Of a stretch of DNA of 64,000 bases, positions 1 to 13,731 are shown in pieces. Source of the DNA: Schistosoma haematobium (taxonomy: Eukaryota > Platyhelminthes > Trematoda > Strigeidida > Schistosomatidae); assembly GCF_000699445.3 (NCBI RefSeq), contig NC_067195.1:84950569-85014568 (forward strand). The letters run 5' to 3'. The translations under genes and the position numbers were made by a program. The notes beneath the pieces were generated by a model, which worked only from the letters and a program-made list of their open reading frames with translations, ran no database searches and was not told the origin of the DNA. The number at the start of each line of letters is the position of its first letter. Position 1 is the stretch's first letter.

Positions 1-1862
1 TCCACCACTGTTCACGATCACTGTGTAGGCTTCCTACCAGCTTGCGCTTAAACTGACTCCGCTCTTCGTTATGTTCAAATCGAGATGGAATAAGTTTTCG
101 AGCATATATCAGTGCAGTAGATGCTGTTGAGATCCAGTGTTTCTTCCTAACCTTGTGGTTTACCGTACCAGCAAATATCACAGCATTACGAATGTCATTC
201 CATGCTGCCTCAGGGTGGGCATCACCTACATGGCACCCTAACTGTTTTTCTAGTTGTTCCTGAAATATACTCTTAACTTGACTATCATTAAATAGGACCG
301 TAAGATGTTTCCTTGCATCATCTTTCCTACGTCCAGTAAGACGCAGACAAATAAGCGCTCGCACTAGAGCATGATCTGAATCTAAGCATGTGCTCCAGAA
401 TGAGTGACAGTCTTCTATCGAGCCCGTGCCTCGGTGGCTGATAGCGATGTGATCTATTTGGATCCAACGTTGGGACGAATTAGTAGACCGCCATGTTAAA
501 AGATGTTTTTGCTTATGCCTAAAGATGGTATTTACAAGAAACAGGCGTTTATATTATCTGAGCATAGCTGCAACAGACGGTCGCCATTATCTGTTCTTTG
601 AGCCACGACGCTATAAGATCGAGCCAAGTGTAATTCCCTTTCGCTTAGTTTACCTACTTGAGCATTAAAGTCACCAGCCACTATTACTGCATCCGAGCGC
701 ATAGCTTTTAGGAGGAGGTCGGAGAGCTTTCTGTAAAACTCATCTTTTACATCATCTGAGCTGCAGTCAGTGGGAGAATAGGCAGAGACGACGAAGAGGC
801 AACGACGAGTGTCCCTATCTTTTCGAATCCTTACTGTTCCGTTCAGTCGGACAGTGCACAAACGAGTCTACTGGGATCCACTCTAAGAGAGCTAGTTCTG
901 CCCTAGGACTCAATGCTGTACCTACGCCGGCGAGGCCACAGGAAGCAGAATCAGGGCTTCCAGATACACGAAGTGTGAATCGAGTCGGTTCTTTATTTTG
1001 GCATGGTGAGGTCAGGTGAATGACGCTACCCGAATCCTGTATGCGCGTTTCGGAGACGCAGCAAACATCGATGGCGCGGGATTCTAAAGTCCTAGCTAAG
1101 GAAGCCTGCTGTCCTATTTGACACAGTGTTCGGACGTTAAAAGCTCCTACGTGTAGTTTAGAGAGTGGTTTCAGGAGACCAGGAATAACGTTCTGCGTAC
1201 TCGAATCGTTTGCCCTAGCGGTGCAAGGTGAAAAAAGGACGTGAGAAGGGTTAGTCAGGGAGATAAGAGTGGTAATAGGAGGTGTAGGAAATATTTGAAT
1301 GTGACCAACTTGGTCTCGTGTGCTGTTACGGGTATATAGGCTGGTGTCACTTTCTGGCTGCTCACACCGTGGAAGGGTATTTCTTGAGGAACCTGAAAAG
1401 GAAATTGAATTAGTGTTTGTCTTGACGACCTGGGAGCGTGACCGCAGAGCCCAAGGGACAACTGCTTGAGGCCGGTCGCGCACGGCCTTTTCGTGGGATG
1501 TTTTTAATGTGTTGGCTCCGTTCTTCAAAGGGCCTTACCGCCTGAGACGGAAATCCGTGAGGTAAGGTGAGGTGTGACATTTTGAGGGTCTACCTTTTCT
1601 AACCCCTTTCATTCCTTGTAAGAAGGCAGCATCGCTGTAGATGCTGGTTGTCCGAGGGAAACACCTTATTGCTGTCACACCCCTCTACAGTCGGCAGTAC
1701 GACTTTGGCCCTCAGACCTTGAGTTTCTGCTTTTAGTCTTACCGTTCTGCAATCGACCTGCCTGGCATGGTAGAACCTACAGGAACATATGTTCCAGCCA
1801 ATATAGCTTGGTTGAATCATCATGATAGGCAATCCCGATCACCGCGTCAAGGTAGCAACTGT
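1..1862 (-). mobile_element. LINE family B, 5' half, continuing off the window
   Basis: It matches the near-full-length copy at 36.9-40.9 kb closely, from that copy's 5' leader through its endonuclease region. The endonuclease part shows ALRSRSQVV, the motif [10 protein letters not shown], then [16 protein letters not shown] and GDFNAQVG, typical of the APE-type endonuclease of LINEs. The frame breaks near 864, where two bases are missing relative to the other copy, and again further along. The reverse transcriptase part would lie left of position 1. RTE-clade membership is inference. Confidence 0.85.
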
Positions 1863-2357
1863 GGTCAGGAAATCATCATTATAGTCCTCCAACCCGCACA
1901 CATGAGGTTATTAGCCTTTGTCCAATAGGGAAGCTCCACGTATGGACTCTGGAATATTCTTCAACAAGATGCTTGGATGGAATATCTTCGGCTCTCTCTG
2001 AGCTCCCTAGAGCTTCCTCAAGTTAACCGGTGGACTGTCTGCATAGCTTCTTCTATGATAATCGAGCATCAACAGGTGTTTTAAAAAAAATCTAAAGATA
2101 AAGCTTAATCAATATTCGGTTAACAATACGATTGATATTAATCGGTGAATAACAAGCAAGTGGTTTAATAATTGATGACTTGCCACAAGACTAGAAAGTT
2201 TTAAGTTCGACTATTAAAGAGTTTCGTAATATCATGGAATAACTTTCTAGTGCTGTCTGGTGCCAAAAAAAGAAACCAATCCATAACAAACATCACATAG
2301 AAACGAATATCATAATAATAAGCAATTCAATATAATCTTCATTAAAAATCAACTTAC
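1863..2357. other. Intron or 3' flank, nothing recognised
   Basis: AT-rich sequence between LINE B and exon 22. It has no open frame with splice support and no repeat that I can match elsewhere in the window. Confidence 0.5.
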
Positions 2358-2573
2358 CATTGGTGGCAATGCTGCTAAACATGAATTTAACAAATAAGAG
2401 TCTTCATTAAATAGTTTTAATAAATAGGTAACTAAGAAATCGACAGCTACATCAATTTCTGGTAATTGTATACGTGAAACAAGAATTCGACCAAGTGCTT
2501 TATTGTATAAATTCATAAAATCATTCGTTGTTATATAATTTGAAATATTTGGAATTTTTAGTAAATTACCACT
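2358..2573 (-). CDS. Large gene, exon 22 (last visible)
   Basis: 216 nt (72 codons), phase 0 to 0, with a GTAAGT donor and a TTCTTGCAG acceptor. The peptide is [19 protein letters not shown], then [20 protein letters not shown] and [19 protein letters not shown]. It ends LAALPPM at a donor, so at least one more exon lies downstream, beyond the LINE B copy at the left edge of the window. Confidence 0.8.
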
Positions 2574-5500
2574 CTGCAAGAATACACATATTTAAAGAGA
2601 GAAAAAAATATGAATCAGTGATAGAGATTATAGATAAGTATAGTGTTGTGGAGATTATTAAGTTATTGATTGAGATCTTGAACCGACTGATGTTAGACCA
2701 CCACTGGAAAGCTGGAAGCACTGGATGGCCGTTTCGTCATATCGTGGAACTCTTCGGCAGTGCGCATCCACGTTCCCGCTCGCGAGATAGTAGGCTAAAC
2801 GTTCGCGCGTGAGACTGAAGGCCATGGGTCAGAATCCTCAAGCAGGACTAGTAAGGGTTTGATGTGAACAGAGAAACAAGAAGCCTTGACTTACTACGAA
2901 AGCTAGTTTTGGGGACGTTATCTTGTTTAATTCAAAGCTTGTAAAATAGCAACATTTAATTTTGTGCCTAATCTATTCTACAGACTATAAGCTTTCGTTT
3001 GATGTTCCAAAGCTACTGTAATTTAAAGGTAATCTTTTGTACTCTGTCTTCTACGCTAATCCCCAGTTTTGGACATAATTGTATTTTCCTAACTGTCTGT
3101 GCGTTTTGGTTAGTCATCTATCTATTCATGTATATTTTTACACTAGTTTGAATCGGGAATAAGTCGAGTAGTGTTTCAGTTGATTTATCAGCCAATCAGA
3201 TCCTTCTTAGTGCAGATTAAATGCTATCGACCAAGTTGCAATGTGGCCAGTAGTCTAGATGACTCGACATTGCGTGTACTATGTTGAGATAAGATGGCGG
3301 TTGGAGATAATCAACAAGAAACCCTGGAGCTGGATTTCGTGCTATTTGGCACTCGTCAGCAATGTGTAACCGGTTCTCCCTGATAGATTTAATCTCATGT
3401 TACTCAGTTTCACAGTCAGAGACGTTATAACCAATCTATTCGGGCCGCGACTGACCTCCTGTAAGACTGAGATGCATTTACAATTAATTAATATTTGGTT
3501 GATGATCAATGTCATGTATGTCAGGTCCTTCTTACGACAGATCGAATCCTATCGAATTATGATTCACAGTTGATGGTTGAGGCTATGAATTAGATTTAAG
3601 ATTTTCATCACGAACTGACATCAGCTAAAATGCCAAAACGCTATTTAGCCAAATGGATGAATGAATTTCGCACCGAAATCCAAGAACTGTTATCCTAAAT
3701 CTGATTATTTCATCCATAAATTGTAGTCTCGCGCTACAAATTCATGAAATTAAATAGAATAAAAAAAAGGAATAGGAGAAAATAAACAGAAAAGCATATT
3801 TTTAATTAGTATGACACACCTGAATATGTTGTGCTGTAGTAAACATTGAAGTGATAATAGCCTTTTCCAAACTTTGATGCATGCATAAAAATAAACTCTT
3901 ATGCTTTGAAAATAACAAATGTCTCTCTATCATTATCTCACATCTAGAGTTCTTGTTGTTGTCATGATGGAAACAATATTTCGACAGATCACATGAAGTT
4001 TGTTTTCTATCACCAAGATCATGATGATGTTGATTAAGCGTAGAAGGAGTAGTGCAAGCTTGATTCATATTTTGATCTACATCAATCTCTTCCCCCAAAT
4101 CAACATGAAAACTTTGAATTCTTACAGGAACTGGAGAAATGGTTGTATTTTTGTGCTTGGATGTTTCAGGAATTGAATTTAACTGATTCGGGATATTAAT
4201 CATTTGTTCATCTCGATAAGCTACAACAGAGAGTTGAATGATACATTGCATTTTACAACATGTGGTTTAGAAGAATTCTGTTTTTTTTTTATTGTTTGTT
4301 TGATAAATTGACCTACTAATATTTTTCTGAGAGTTAAAATGATTGATGTTAGATAACTAACATTCACTAAATCATTCGCACGGTGGTATGGAAAAAAAAT
4401 CTAGCTTCTGTCGATTCATTACAACTCCCTGTTGAGATCGTTGCGATAGTGCTTCAGAGGTCAGTTACGTTTCTAGTATAGTTTTATTTAACATTCTTTA
4501 TAAAATTGAAAAAAAACCTCATGTAAAATCGATAGCAGAAATAATCATATACATTTCTTTAAGAATTTATCATTGAGTAAAAACGATAGCGGTAAACGCA
4601 TATAATGCTCATTTCTTTCAAAGAATAATATACATTGTATGCAATTTAAGCATCAGCAATCTCTGCATCAGTAGGCCTCAACATACACAAGGGGAAAAAC
4701 AAGATCCTGAAATATAACACATAGAACACAAACACAACCACTCTTGATGGCGAAACTCTATAAGATGTAGAATCCTCCACGTACCTAGGAAGCATCATCG
4801 ATGAACAAGAAGGATCAAATGCAGATGGAAAAGCAAGGGTCACATTCTTATAACTGAAGAACATATGGAACTCAAAACAACTGTCTGTCAACCAATATCA
4901 AAGTCACAATCTACAATAAGAATATCAATACACTCAGTACTACTGTACGAAGCTGAAACTTCGAGAACTACTACAACCATCATCAAGAAGGCACAAGTAT
5001 TTATATATAGTTGTCTACGCAAAATACTCAACATACATTCACCGGATACCATTAGCAACAGCCTACTGTGGGAGAGAACAAACCACCTTCCAGATGAAGA
5101 AATTAGGAAAAGACGATGGAAATAGATAGGACATAAATTACGGCAATCACCGAACTGCATCATGAGACAAGCCCTAACATGGAATCCTGAATGGTAGCGG
5201 AAAAGAGGAAGGCCAGAGAAAACATTACGTCAGGAAATAGATTCAGATATGAAAAGGATGAATAACAACTGGAAAGAGTTGGAAAGGATTGCTCACGACA
5301 GGGTTGGATGAAGAGTGCTGGTGGGTGGTCTATGCTCCTCCACGAGGAGTAACAGGCGTAAGTAAGTAAGTAAGCAATTCAAGCATAGACCTACACACAC
5401 GCACAACCAGGTAAATGTAGGATCTTCAGAAAACACTATTTGTAACTCTCTAACGATAAAAAAACGGGTTTTCTATAACGGTATGAATATATATTTCTAT

Positions 5501-8500
5501 GCCGTTGTTTTTATTCACAGTCAAAAGAACCTGTAAAATACTTCAACAGATTTATTAATTAACAGTTGAAATAAAGTTTCAAAACATGAACTCATTTCAA
5601 TCAGATAATCATTGAAATCTAGCAAACTGTTTTATTTTACAATGAGACCAAACACCGATGTGTAGACCAGAAAAATGTCTAGTGGTCTTTGTCATTTTGT
5701 TTTAAAAATCGCAGTCAATATTTAACGCAAAACAACATTTGATGGTATTTAATTCATTTTTATTTCGTATTCGTTGTTTGAATCGTCCAATCGATGTTTG
5801 AGACTGTATAAACCAGTGCCTATCAGGACTCGGTAGCTAAGTGGATAACGTGATAGCGGACGGCACCGGATTCGAGTTCTGGAGTGAATATCAACACTGG
5901 GATACACATACATCCAATGACAAGTCTGTGGTAGCAGAAGGAATGGGAACAGAAAGCAATTGATATGGAAATACAGGAACAATGAAGTCTAAGACAATTA
6001 TTGAACACTTTGCAAATGAAGTATTTACTATATGGTTCTTAGACATTCTGTAATTTTGTGTTCAAATACATTTGATTATGGCCCCATTTGTGTTCTCGTT
6101 CACTATACTACTATTATGAATAACAATAAGTAGCTATTGAATAAATCATGAACTAATCGTATCAAAAACAGTTTAGCTAACCAAAAAAATGAACAATAAT
6201 TATGGGTAAACATACGTGAATAAATCAGTACATTTACAGTACAATTTAATATCCATACTAAATGATTATAATGTAATTTTAAATTTTCACAAAGATACTT
6301 AACATTCCCATCTTCAGTAGCTGTTTGTATATCATCTGTAGTAATGAAAAACAGAGAAAGAAAATCGGTACAATCATCCAGATTATATCACAAAGTGGTC
6401 TTACCTAGACGAGCATTGAAAACCTGGAAGCAATAGAAACTCATTTCGTTTTAGTATGAGGCTTTCTATTAGTGTACATTTAAGACTACGCATCTGGGAA
6501 TCGAACTTACGAATATGAATTAAGGTATGAAAAACTCACAATCTCGAAAAATCCATTCATACCAATAATAATTATTTCTAACTAACAGTTTCATTTAGGG
6601 TGGAACTCTTGGAGTTTTAATGAGAAACAGTAAAAATGACCATGCATGCTGAAAGAGAGCTATTCACTGCAGGGAGTGAGTGGGTGGGTGTTGCACATTG
6701 TTATCAGTTGATTGAAGGCAAAGATGTATGAGATTTGATTTCGGTACAAGAACAAGAATCCTAGCTTCGAACCTCGGACACAAGGTCGTAAATACACATT
6801 GTTGGAGTCCTATACCAGGACGAAAACGACCACCTACTGGTTCCAGGTTTTATATGGCACTTTAACCAATATCAGTTTTTTTTATTTAAGCTATGAATTA
6901 CTTAAACTGTAACGACTGAAAGTACAAATCGAGAAAACACCACGCTGCATAGCTGGTCGTTACTAAGAGAATTAAACTCACAGTCCTAAATAGGACTCAA
7001 TATCACATATTGTTACATTACATTCGGACGAATTTACCAAATAACATACGTGCATGTGTACAAATGTTTATCGAGAAAAGAAATCGAAGAATTTATTCAA
7101 GGGTGATGAAATACTTAATGAAATGAATTTATGAAAACTTAGAGTCAGATACAATAAACACAGGCAACATAGATGCATAGTTGAAACAAGACATTGGATT
7201 AATCTTAAAACAATATTTAAAACTTTGTATGGGAAAAGCCGAGAACGGATTCTTAGGTTAACGGAAGCCTAAGCCACTAGAAAATTTAAACATCTCTAGT
7301 GTTCAAACTTTAAATTTGCTCTGATAACGCTTAAGCGATGAGATTTACATTCATGGAATCACAGTCCATTTGAATTTCAATATTTATAAGGTATGGAATA
7401 TCTATCACTTTTTTTCCGTTCACTTGGTAAGTGAATGCTACGTATTAAACGAATTCATTTTCATTATTTTAATTGAAGCTCTTTTCATTCAAGAAGTATG
7501 AATACATTAACGTTTTGTGTTCATAGAAGATCTATGAAGATGATTCAAGTGAAATCTCTAGTGAAAATTATATTCAATGAATGGAAGTGTTGGAAAAACC
7601 TAGATATTTCACTTTAATTGAACAATGAAAAAAGGTTGGTTATTCTCATATATATTTGATCAGTGTGCTTATAACTATATGATAGAGATGGAGTTTTGTT
7701 CTCTGAGCTGGATGGTTTGGTCGTGGAGTTTCCATCGTTCTTCTGAATAAAATCATCAGCACAAACTTCAGATAGAAATGAAGTGTTCGAATTTCTTCAC
7801 ATGTGGTTCACAGTTTGTCCTGTACAACTCAATGTGGATTGGTTCTTGTTGACCTTAAACTTGTCATTGTTTACTTCTTCGTTTTGGTTGTATCTCATAT
7901 TGGTTTGATTTTTGTTTCTATATTTGTACATAAATTTCCTGAATACTTGATAGATTGGATCGATTTTAATGTGCTTGTTGATTGTTGATGAAAGCTCCAT
8001 GACCAAACCATCCAGCTCAGAGAACAAAACTCCATCGAAATCATCCACCTGAGCTACAAATCTTCTCCACCATCTCAAAAACTATATGATTGTTGTAACT
8101 TGTGTTTTCTATGTTATATTCTCTTCTTTTGGTGGAGTTTTGTTCTCTGAGCTGGATGGTTTGGTTGTGGAGCTTTCATCGTTCTTCTGAACGGCATCAT
8201 CAGCACAAACTTCAGATAGAAGTGAAGTGTTCGAATTTCTCCATATGTGTTTCACGGCTTGTTCTGTGCACCTCTCTTTTGTATTCTATTCTCTATTTAG
8301 GTTCCTTTGATATTTTATTTAACTGATCTTCATTAGTTTCGATATAAAATCACATGATAAGTAAATGTGTGACCAGGTTGTTCGAGATAAATCCCACATT
8401 TTGTAGATCAAGTTTGTCACGTCATTAAACTATTGAAAAGTATAAATTATTATTATTATTATTATTTTACAGACAACACAACCAAAAATCATTCACCTCT

Positions 8501-11500
8501 TTTTACAGTTTAAGTTAACAGTCAATAAATTGATGACCTGAAGTCATATGGTGAGGGATACGTGGTGACTGGATTGATGTAAAATATGCTCTAAATAAAT
8601 CAGTCGATGAAGATTCACGGACACATAAGATGAATCGAAACCTCTATCCGGTATAATTTACATCACTGTCATATTTCAACGACTTTGTCATATAGTTATT
8701 TCTTTACGCCTCTTGCCCTTCGTGATACATAGACCGTCGATCAGGAATTATCGACCTACTATATGATGGGTTCCCTTTCCAAATTGTTGATAAGTGCTAT
8801 TAATTATTCCGATGTCTTCCTTCAATTCCCGACGCAATGTATCTTTTGGTCTTCCTCTTTCCTTTTACCCTTTAACAGCCTGTCTTGTGGTTCAGTTTTG
8901 ATGATTCCCGTAATGTGTATCCTATCCGCCTCCAGTGTCGTTTGCTAATCTCCAATTCAGCTGGAAGCTGATATGTTTTCTGCCAGAATGCGTTGTTTCT
9001 GATAGTTTCTGGCCAACAGATGTTCATTATTTTACGTAAACAACTGTTTACAAATACATGCATCTTCTTGAAACATCGGTTATGATAATTTCGAGCTATC
9101 TACAGTGTACTACTACAATCAATCACTAACTGGATAAACTAGAATACAAATATAGTATTCACATGTACAAACACTAATTCACATTTTATTGTAAAGTACC
9201 GGTGTCGATTCAGATATTTAAAAAACTTTCCCCTGGATAGACTCACTTTCTTGTTGTTTACCTATATTTTGTTGACTAAAGGCTACTGATTTGTTAAGTT
9301 CTTCTCCAATTCGATCTAACTGACTAATTGAAGTTTCTAAAAGACTATGTAAAACTCGACGAACAAGGCATCGACTAACTGGTCCAGGATTCAACTGTAC
9401 TTCTGAAGTTGAGAATAAAATGAAAGAGAAAAATTATAATATGAAATTATTATAACCATCCAATAATCTTCAAGTAATACCTCACTGTATATTGTTAAAT
9501 ATTTAGGTTAAAAGCATTCTATAATGCATCAAATATATAAAATAAATTCATTAGAAATCTTAATTCATTTCTAGATAGAAATTGAACTTAAGAAGAAGGG
9601 ATCTGCAGAATGAAAGGTATAAAATAACTGTGAAACCTAAGATTTAAGACAACATAAGATGTGAGTGCATCTGCAGGATTCAAACCATTTCTAATCAATG
9701 TAATACAACGCACCAAAAAACACAAACTAGATGGTCTATTCCTACGACATAGCTTAGGAGAGCAGTTAATTACTTTATAGAATGATTTTATTCAGTGGTT
9801 TGAACATTCCTAGATTTCTTACAACGTATTCCTCTGCCACATAACGTTACACGTCGTGATAGATGGTATTTAGCACTACGTAATAAATGTCTTAACCACC
9901 TTAATAAGTGAAGATCTACAACTTGATCAAGCGCTAGAGTTGAAGCTATCACAAGTTCAATTAATCTGCGAACGAGAAACAAGATTCGGTGACCAAAGAC
10001 CAGTAAGCTAGCTATTGATGCATCCTAGCCCCCCTAATTAGAAGAAGAAATCCAAGCTTGGAATAGGGAAGTATATTCTGCAAACAGCCAGAAACGAGCG
10101 ATAACAGTAAACACAATTTAAAACGTATATATACAGTACAAAACTATCCTTGGGAAGAGTTACCAAACAGCATACTAAAAGACGCAACGGACCAATAGCA
10201 TTTAAGATATTTCCCAGTGGGAAATACGACATGAAGGTGACAAGAGCGCCTTTGGCGCGAAAACAAAGAAATTTAAATTTTCTAAATAAAATTACAAAAT
10301 TAGGTCGTTTCCCAAGTCAGTTCTGAGGATCTAACGTCCCCAACGTCAAGTGAGTTAGTAATTTTACCTAGTACTTTATATTTAACCTTAGTATGGTAGA
10401 TCAAAAACAGATATCATCACAGTGGTTTTGAGGAAATTCGAACAATGTATTCGAAGGCATCAATGATCCAACACTAGTAATGTCAGTCAGTAACAACGTA
10501 GAACTTCGTACGTAAGTACGTACGTACGTATATCAGTTCGAGTTCCCATACCACATTAGCACAGAGATGCAGTTGTTCATTCAAATCCCGTAGTGGTAGA
10601 GGCGGTAAGAGTATAAGCAGTAATCGGAAAGATTACGATTTGAAGACGTTATTCAAGGACTGTAATCCAGTTAAATAAATTTGGAAAGAGGAAAAAGAGA
10701 CAAGGAGGATTCAGGTGATTAGAATTTGGGAGAACACAAACAGTGGATGCACCTGCACCATTGCAAACGATTTTGAGCCATGTCATTCTAGGTCTCTAAC
10801 CATCGGTTTCTATCATCTCGCGGTCGCCAACTAGGTAGTCTACACCTACCAACATGACTCACTCTGTCCACTTGTCAGTGACTTCATGGATTTGTGCCAT
10901 GTTTTGGTGCGGTCGCTCCTAGCTTTCTTCCAACCTACTCCTACACCATAAAACATCGCACGTCGAGGCAGTCGGTGAATGGGCATACGTAACATGTGTC
11001 CCAGCCAACTCAACTAATGAAGTTTCACTACGTCATCAATTGATTTGCCATTTTTATCAAGTATCCGTTTCCTAACAACTGCATTACTTACTTGTTGGTC
11101 CCAGGATATACAAACGATACTTCTGAGACACATATGATCGAATACTAACAACCTACGAATATCCTCTACTCTTACTGGCCATGTTTCACTGCAATAAAGT
11201 AAGACGGAACGAACTGCTGCACAGTAAACACGTCCTTTGGTTGATAGACGGATATCTCACCTACGCCATAAATGACGCAAGTTGACAAAAGCTAGTCGAC
11301 CCTTCTGTATCCGTGCTGAGATTTCGTCACACACCAGACCATAAGGGCTGATGAGACTTCCAAGATAAGTGAAGCGGTCGACACACTCAACTACTTCACT
11401 CCCTATCATTAGTTCGGGTGTCGATGTGACCCAATCCTGAAGCAACATTTTGCATTTCGAGGTGGAGAATCGCATCCCAACACTAGTAATGTACTAATAT

Positions 11501-13654
11501 TCTCTATTTTTAAACGATTATATTTCATAGTCATAGAACAAAACAGCAATCCAGCAATAATAACGACAGTGATAATATCTAATAGTAACTTACCTGACTC
11601 CAAATTTACAACATAAACATCATAATCTTTATTATTTAAATCAGGTTTCATTGAAATTAAATATTGTAGAAAAGTTCTTATCAATTGAAATCGTAATGAT
11701 GTATCCAATGAATAATGAAATACGGGACAAGATGAAGGAATTAATTCATTACTGAATTTTTCATCGATTATCATCCAACTAATTACACGACCAATTAAAC
11801 GATTTAAACTAGTGAAAATAGGCATTAAGAGAGATGGAATAATAGACATTGGTCTATTAGTGTTATGATAATCATTATTATGCATATGTAATAATGAATT
11901 AGCTTCATGGATGCCAAATTCCAATAACCAAGCCATATTGTATAACACTGGTAATAAATTAGATTTGATAGCTGAACTAAGAACACAATTATCTGAATCC
12001 TATGTGAAATTCAAAAAGAAAATGGAGAATGAATTTGACCACTTTTGTTAACAAGATGATTCTGTAATAGAAAGACTGAATACAATTTTTGTTTATAAAA
12101 TTACGAATGTAGACTCGAAAGATTTATGTTTATGATCTGAGAGGCTTGATGTGTTGAGAGAATCATTCAATATTTTCATAGGGAATCATCATTATTTAAA
12201 TGAAGAATGAAAAACTGTCCAGAATCCACACCTGGAATAGATTGTGTTTTTTTTTGAGGAACAGTCATCGAGGTTTTCACCTAAAAGTGTGATCAGATAA
12301 CCCGTGAACAATATACATGCCTACGCCATTCTTTGCCTTGAGAAGCTGAAACCCAAATGTACTATTACTTTGCAAACTGCCCTAGTTGGTTTCTATATCA
12401 TCATTAACAATGGTTACGAACCGAACAATACAATTTGACACTTCATTTTGCGCCAAGTAGAGGTAACAATTTAAAGAAGAGAATATAAAGACACAGCTAT
12501 AGATAAACTACTGAGTGAATACAGAAGGGAATTGCAAAAACCTATAAACTAAACTTTAGTACTATATAACGACCTATTTATATATTTGGAAGATTATTGA
12601 ATAGATCCATTTGTGTTAGGAAAGGGGTACTAGGTAAGGATGGCAAATCCATTAATGAAGTAGTGAAACTTCATCAGTTGAGATGACTGGGACATGTGTT
12701 ACGTATACCCAACCACCGACTGCCTCGACGTGCGATGTTCAATGGTATAGGAGTAGGTTGCAAGAGAGCTACGAGCGACCACACCAAAACATGGCACAAA
12801 TCCATGAAGTCACTGACAAGTGGACAGAGTGAGTCATGTTGGTAGGTGTAGACTACCTAGTTGGCGACCGCGAGATGATAGAAACCGATGGTTAGAGACC
12901 TAGAATGACATGGCTCAAAATCGTTTGCAATGGTGCAGGTGCATACACTCTTTGTGTTCTCCTAAATTCTAATCACCTGATTTCTCCATGTCCTTTTCTT
13001 CTCTTTCCAAATTTATTTAACTGGATTATACTCGTTGAATAACATCCTTGAACCCTAATCTTTCAGATTACTGTTTATACTTTTACTACCTTTATCACTA
13101 CGGGATTTGAATGAACAACCGCATCTCTGTGCTAATGTGGTATGGCACCTTGAACTGATATGCGTACGTACGTACTTACGTACGAAGTTCTACGTTGTGA
13201 TTGACTGACAGACTGATTCATGAATATTCAGCATAAATTGTAATCAAATGAATACATAATAATTCAAAAAACAAACAAACAAACATATAAATAAACTAAC
13301 CTGTAATAAAATAATGAAAGCATCTAAACCATAAGTACATAACTCAATTTCTGGTGTACTGGTTTCATCATCAGCATCATTATCATCATTATTGATAGTA
13401 GCCGTAGAAGAACTACAATGATTTCCTTTGTGATGATCATGTTTATCATCTTTGTGATCAGATTTTAACTTTGTATGATTAATTAGTTTTAATTTAACAA
13501 TACAGCTTATTAATGCATCAATGAAACTACCAATCAATGTTGAAAATAACACTGGAAATGTAGACAATAGATAATATTTATGAAAATTAGGATTATTACA
13601 ACGGTTGTTATTATTATTACGAGTAGTAGTAGTAGTGGTAGTAGTGGCAGTAGC

Positions 13655-13731
<77 letters not shown>

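Noticed and set aside
7803..7988. 61-codon hydrophobic frame duplicated at 28060-28245
   Set aside because: It looked like a conserved membrane peptide, but it lies wholly within the fold-back element, so conservation reflects repeat identity. There is no promoter or splice context.
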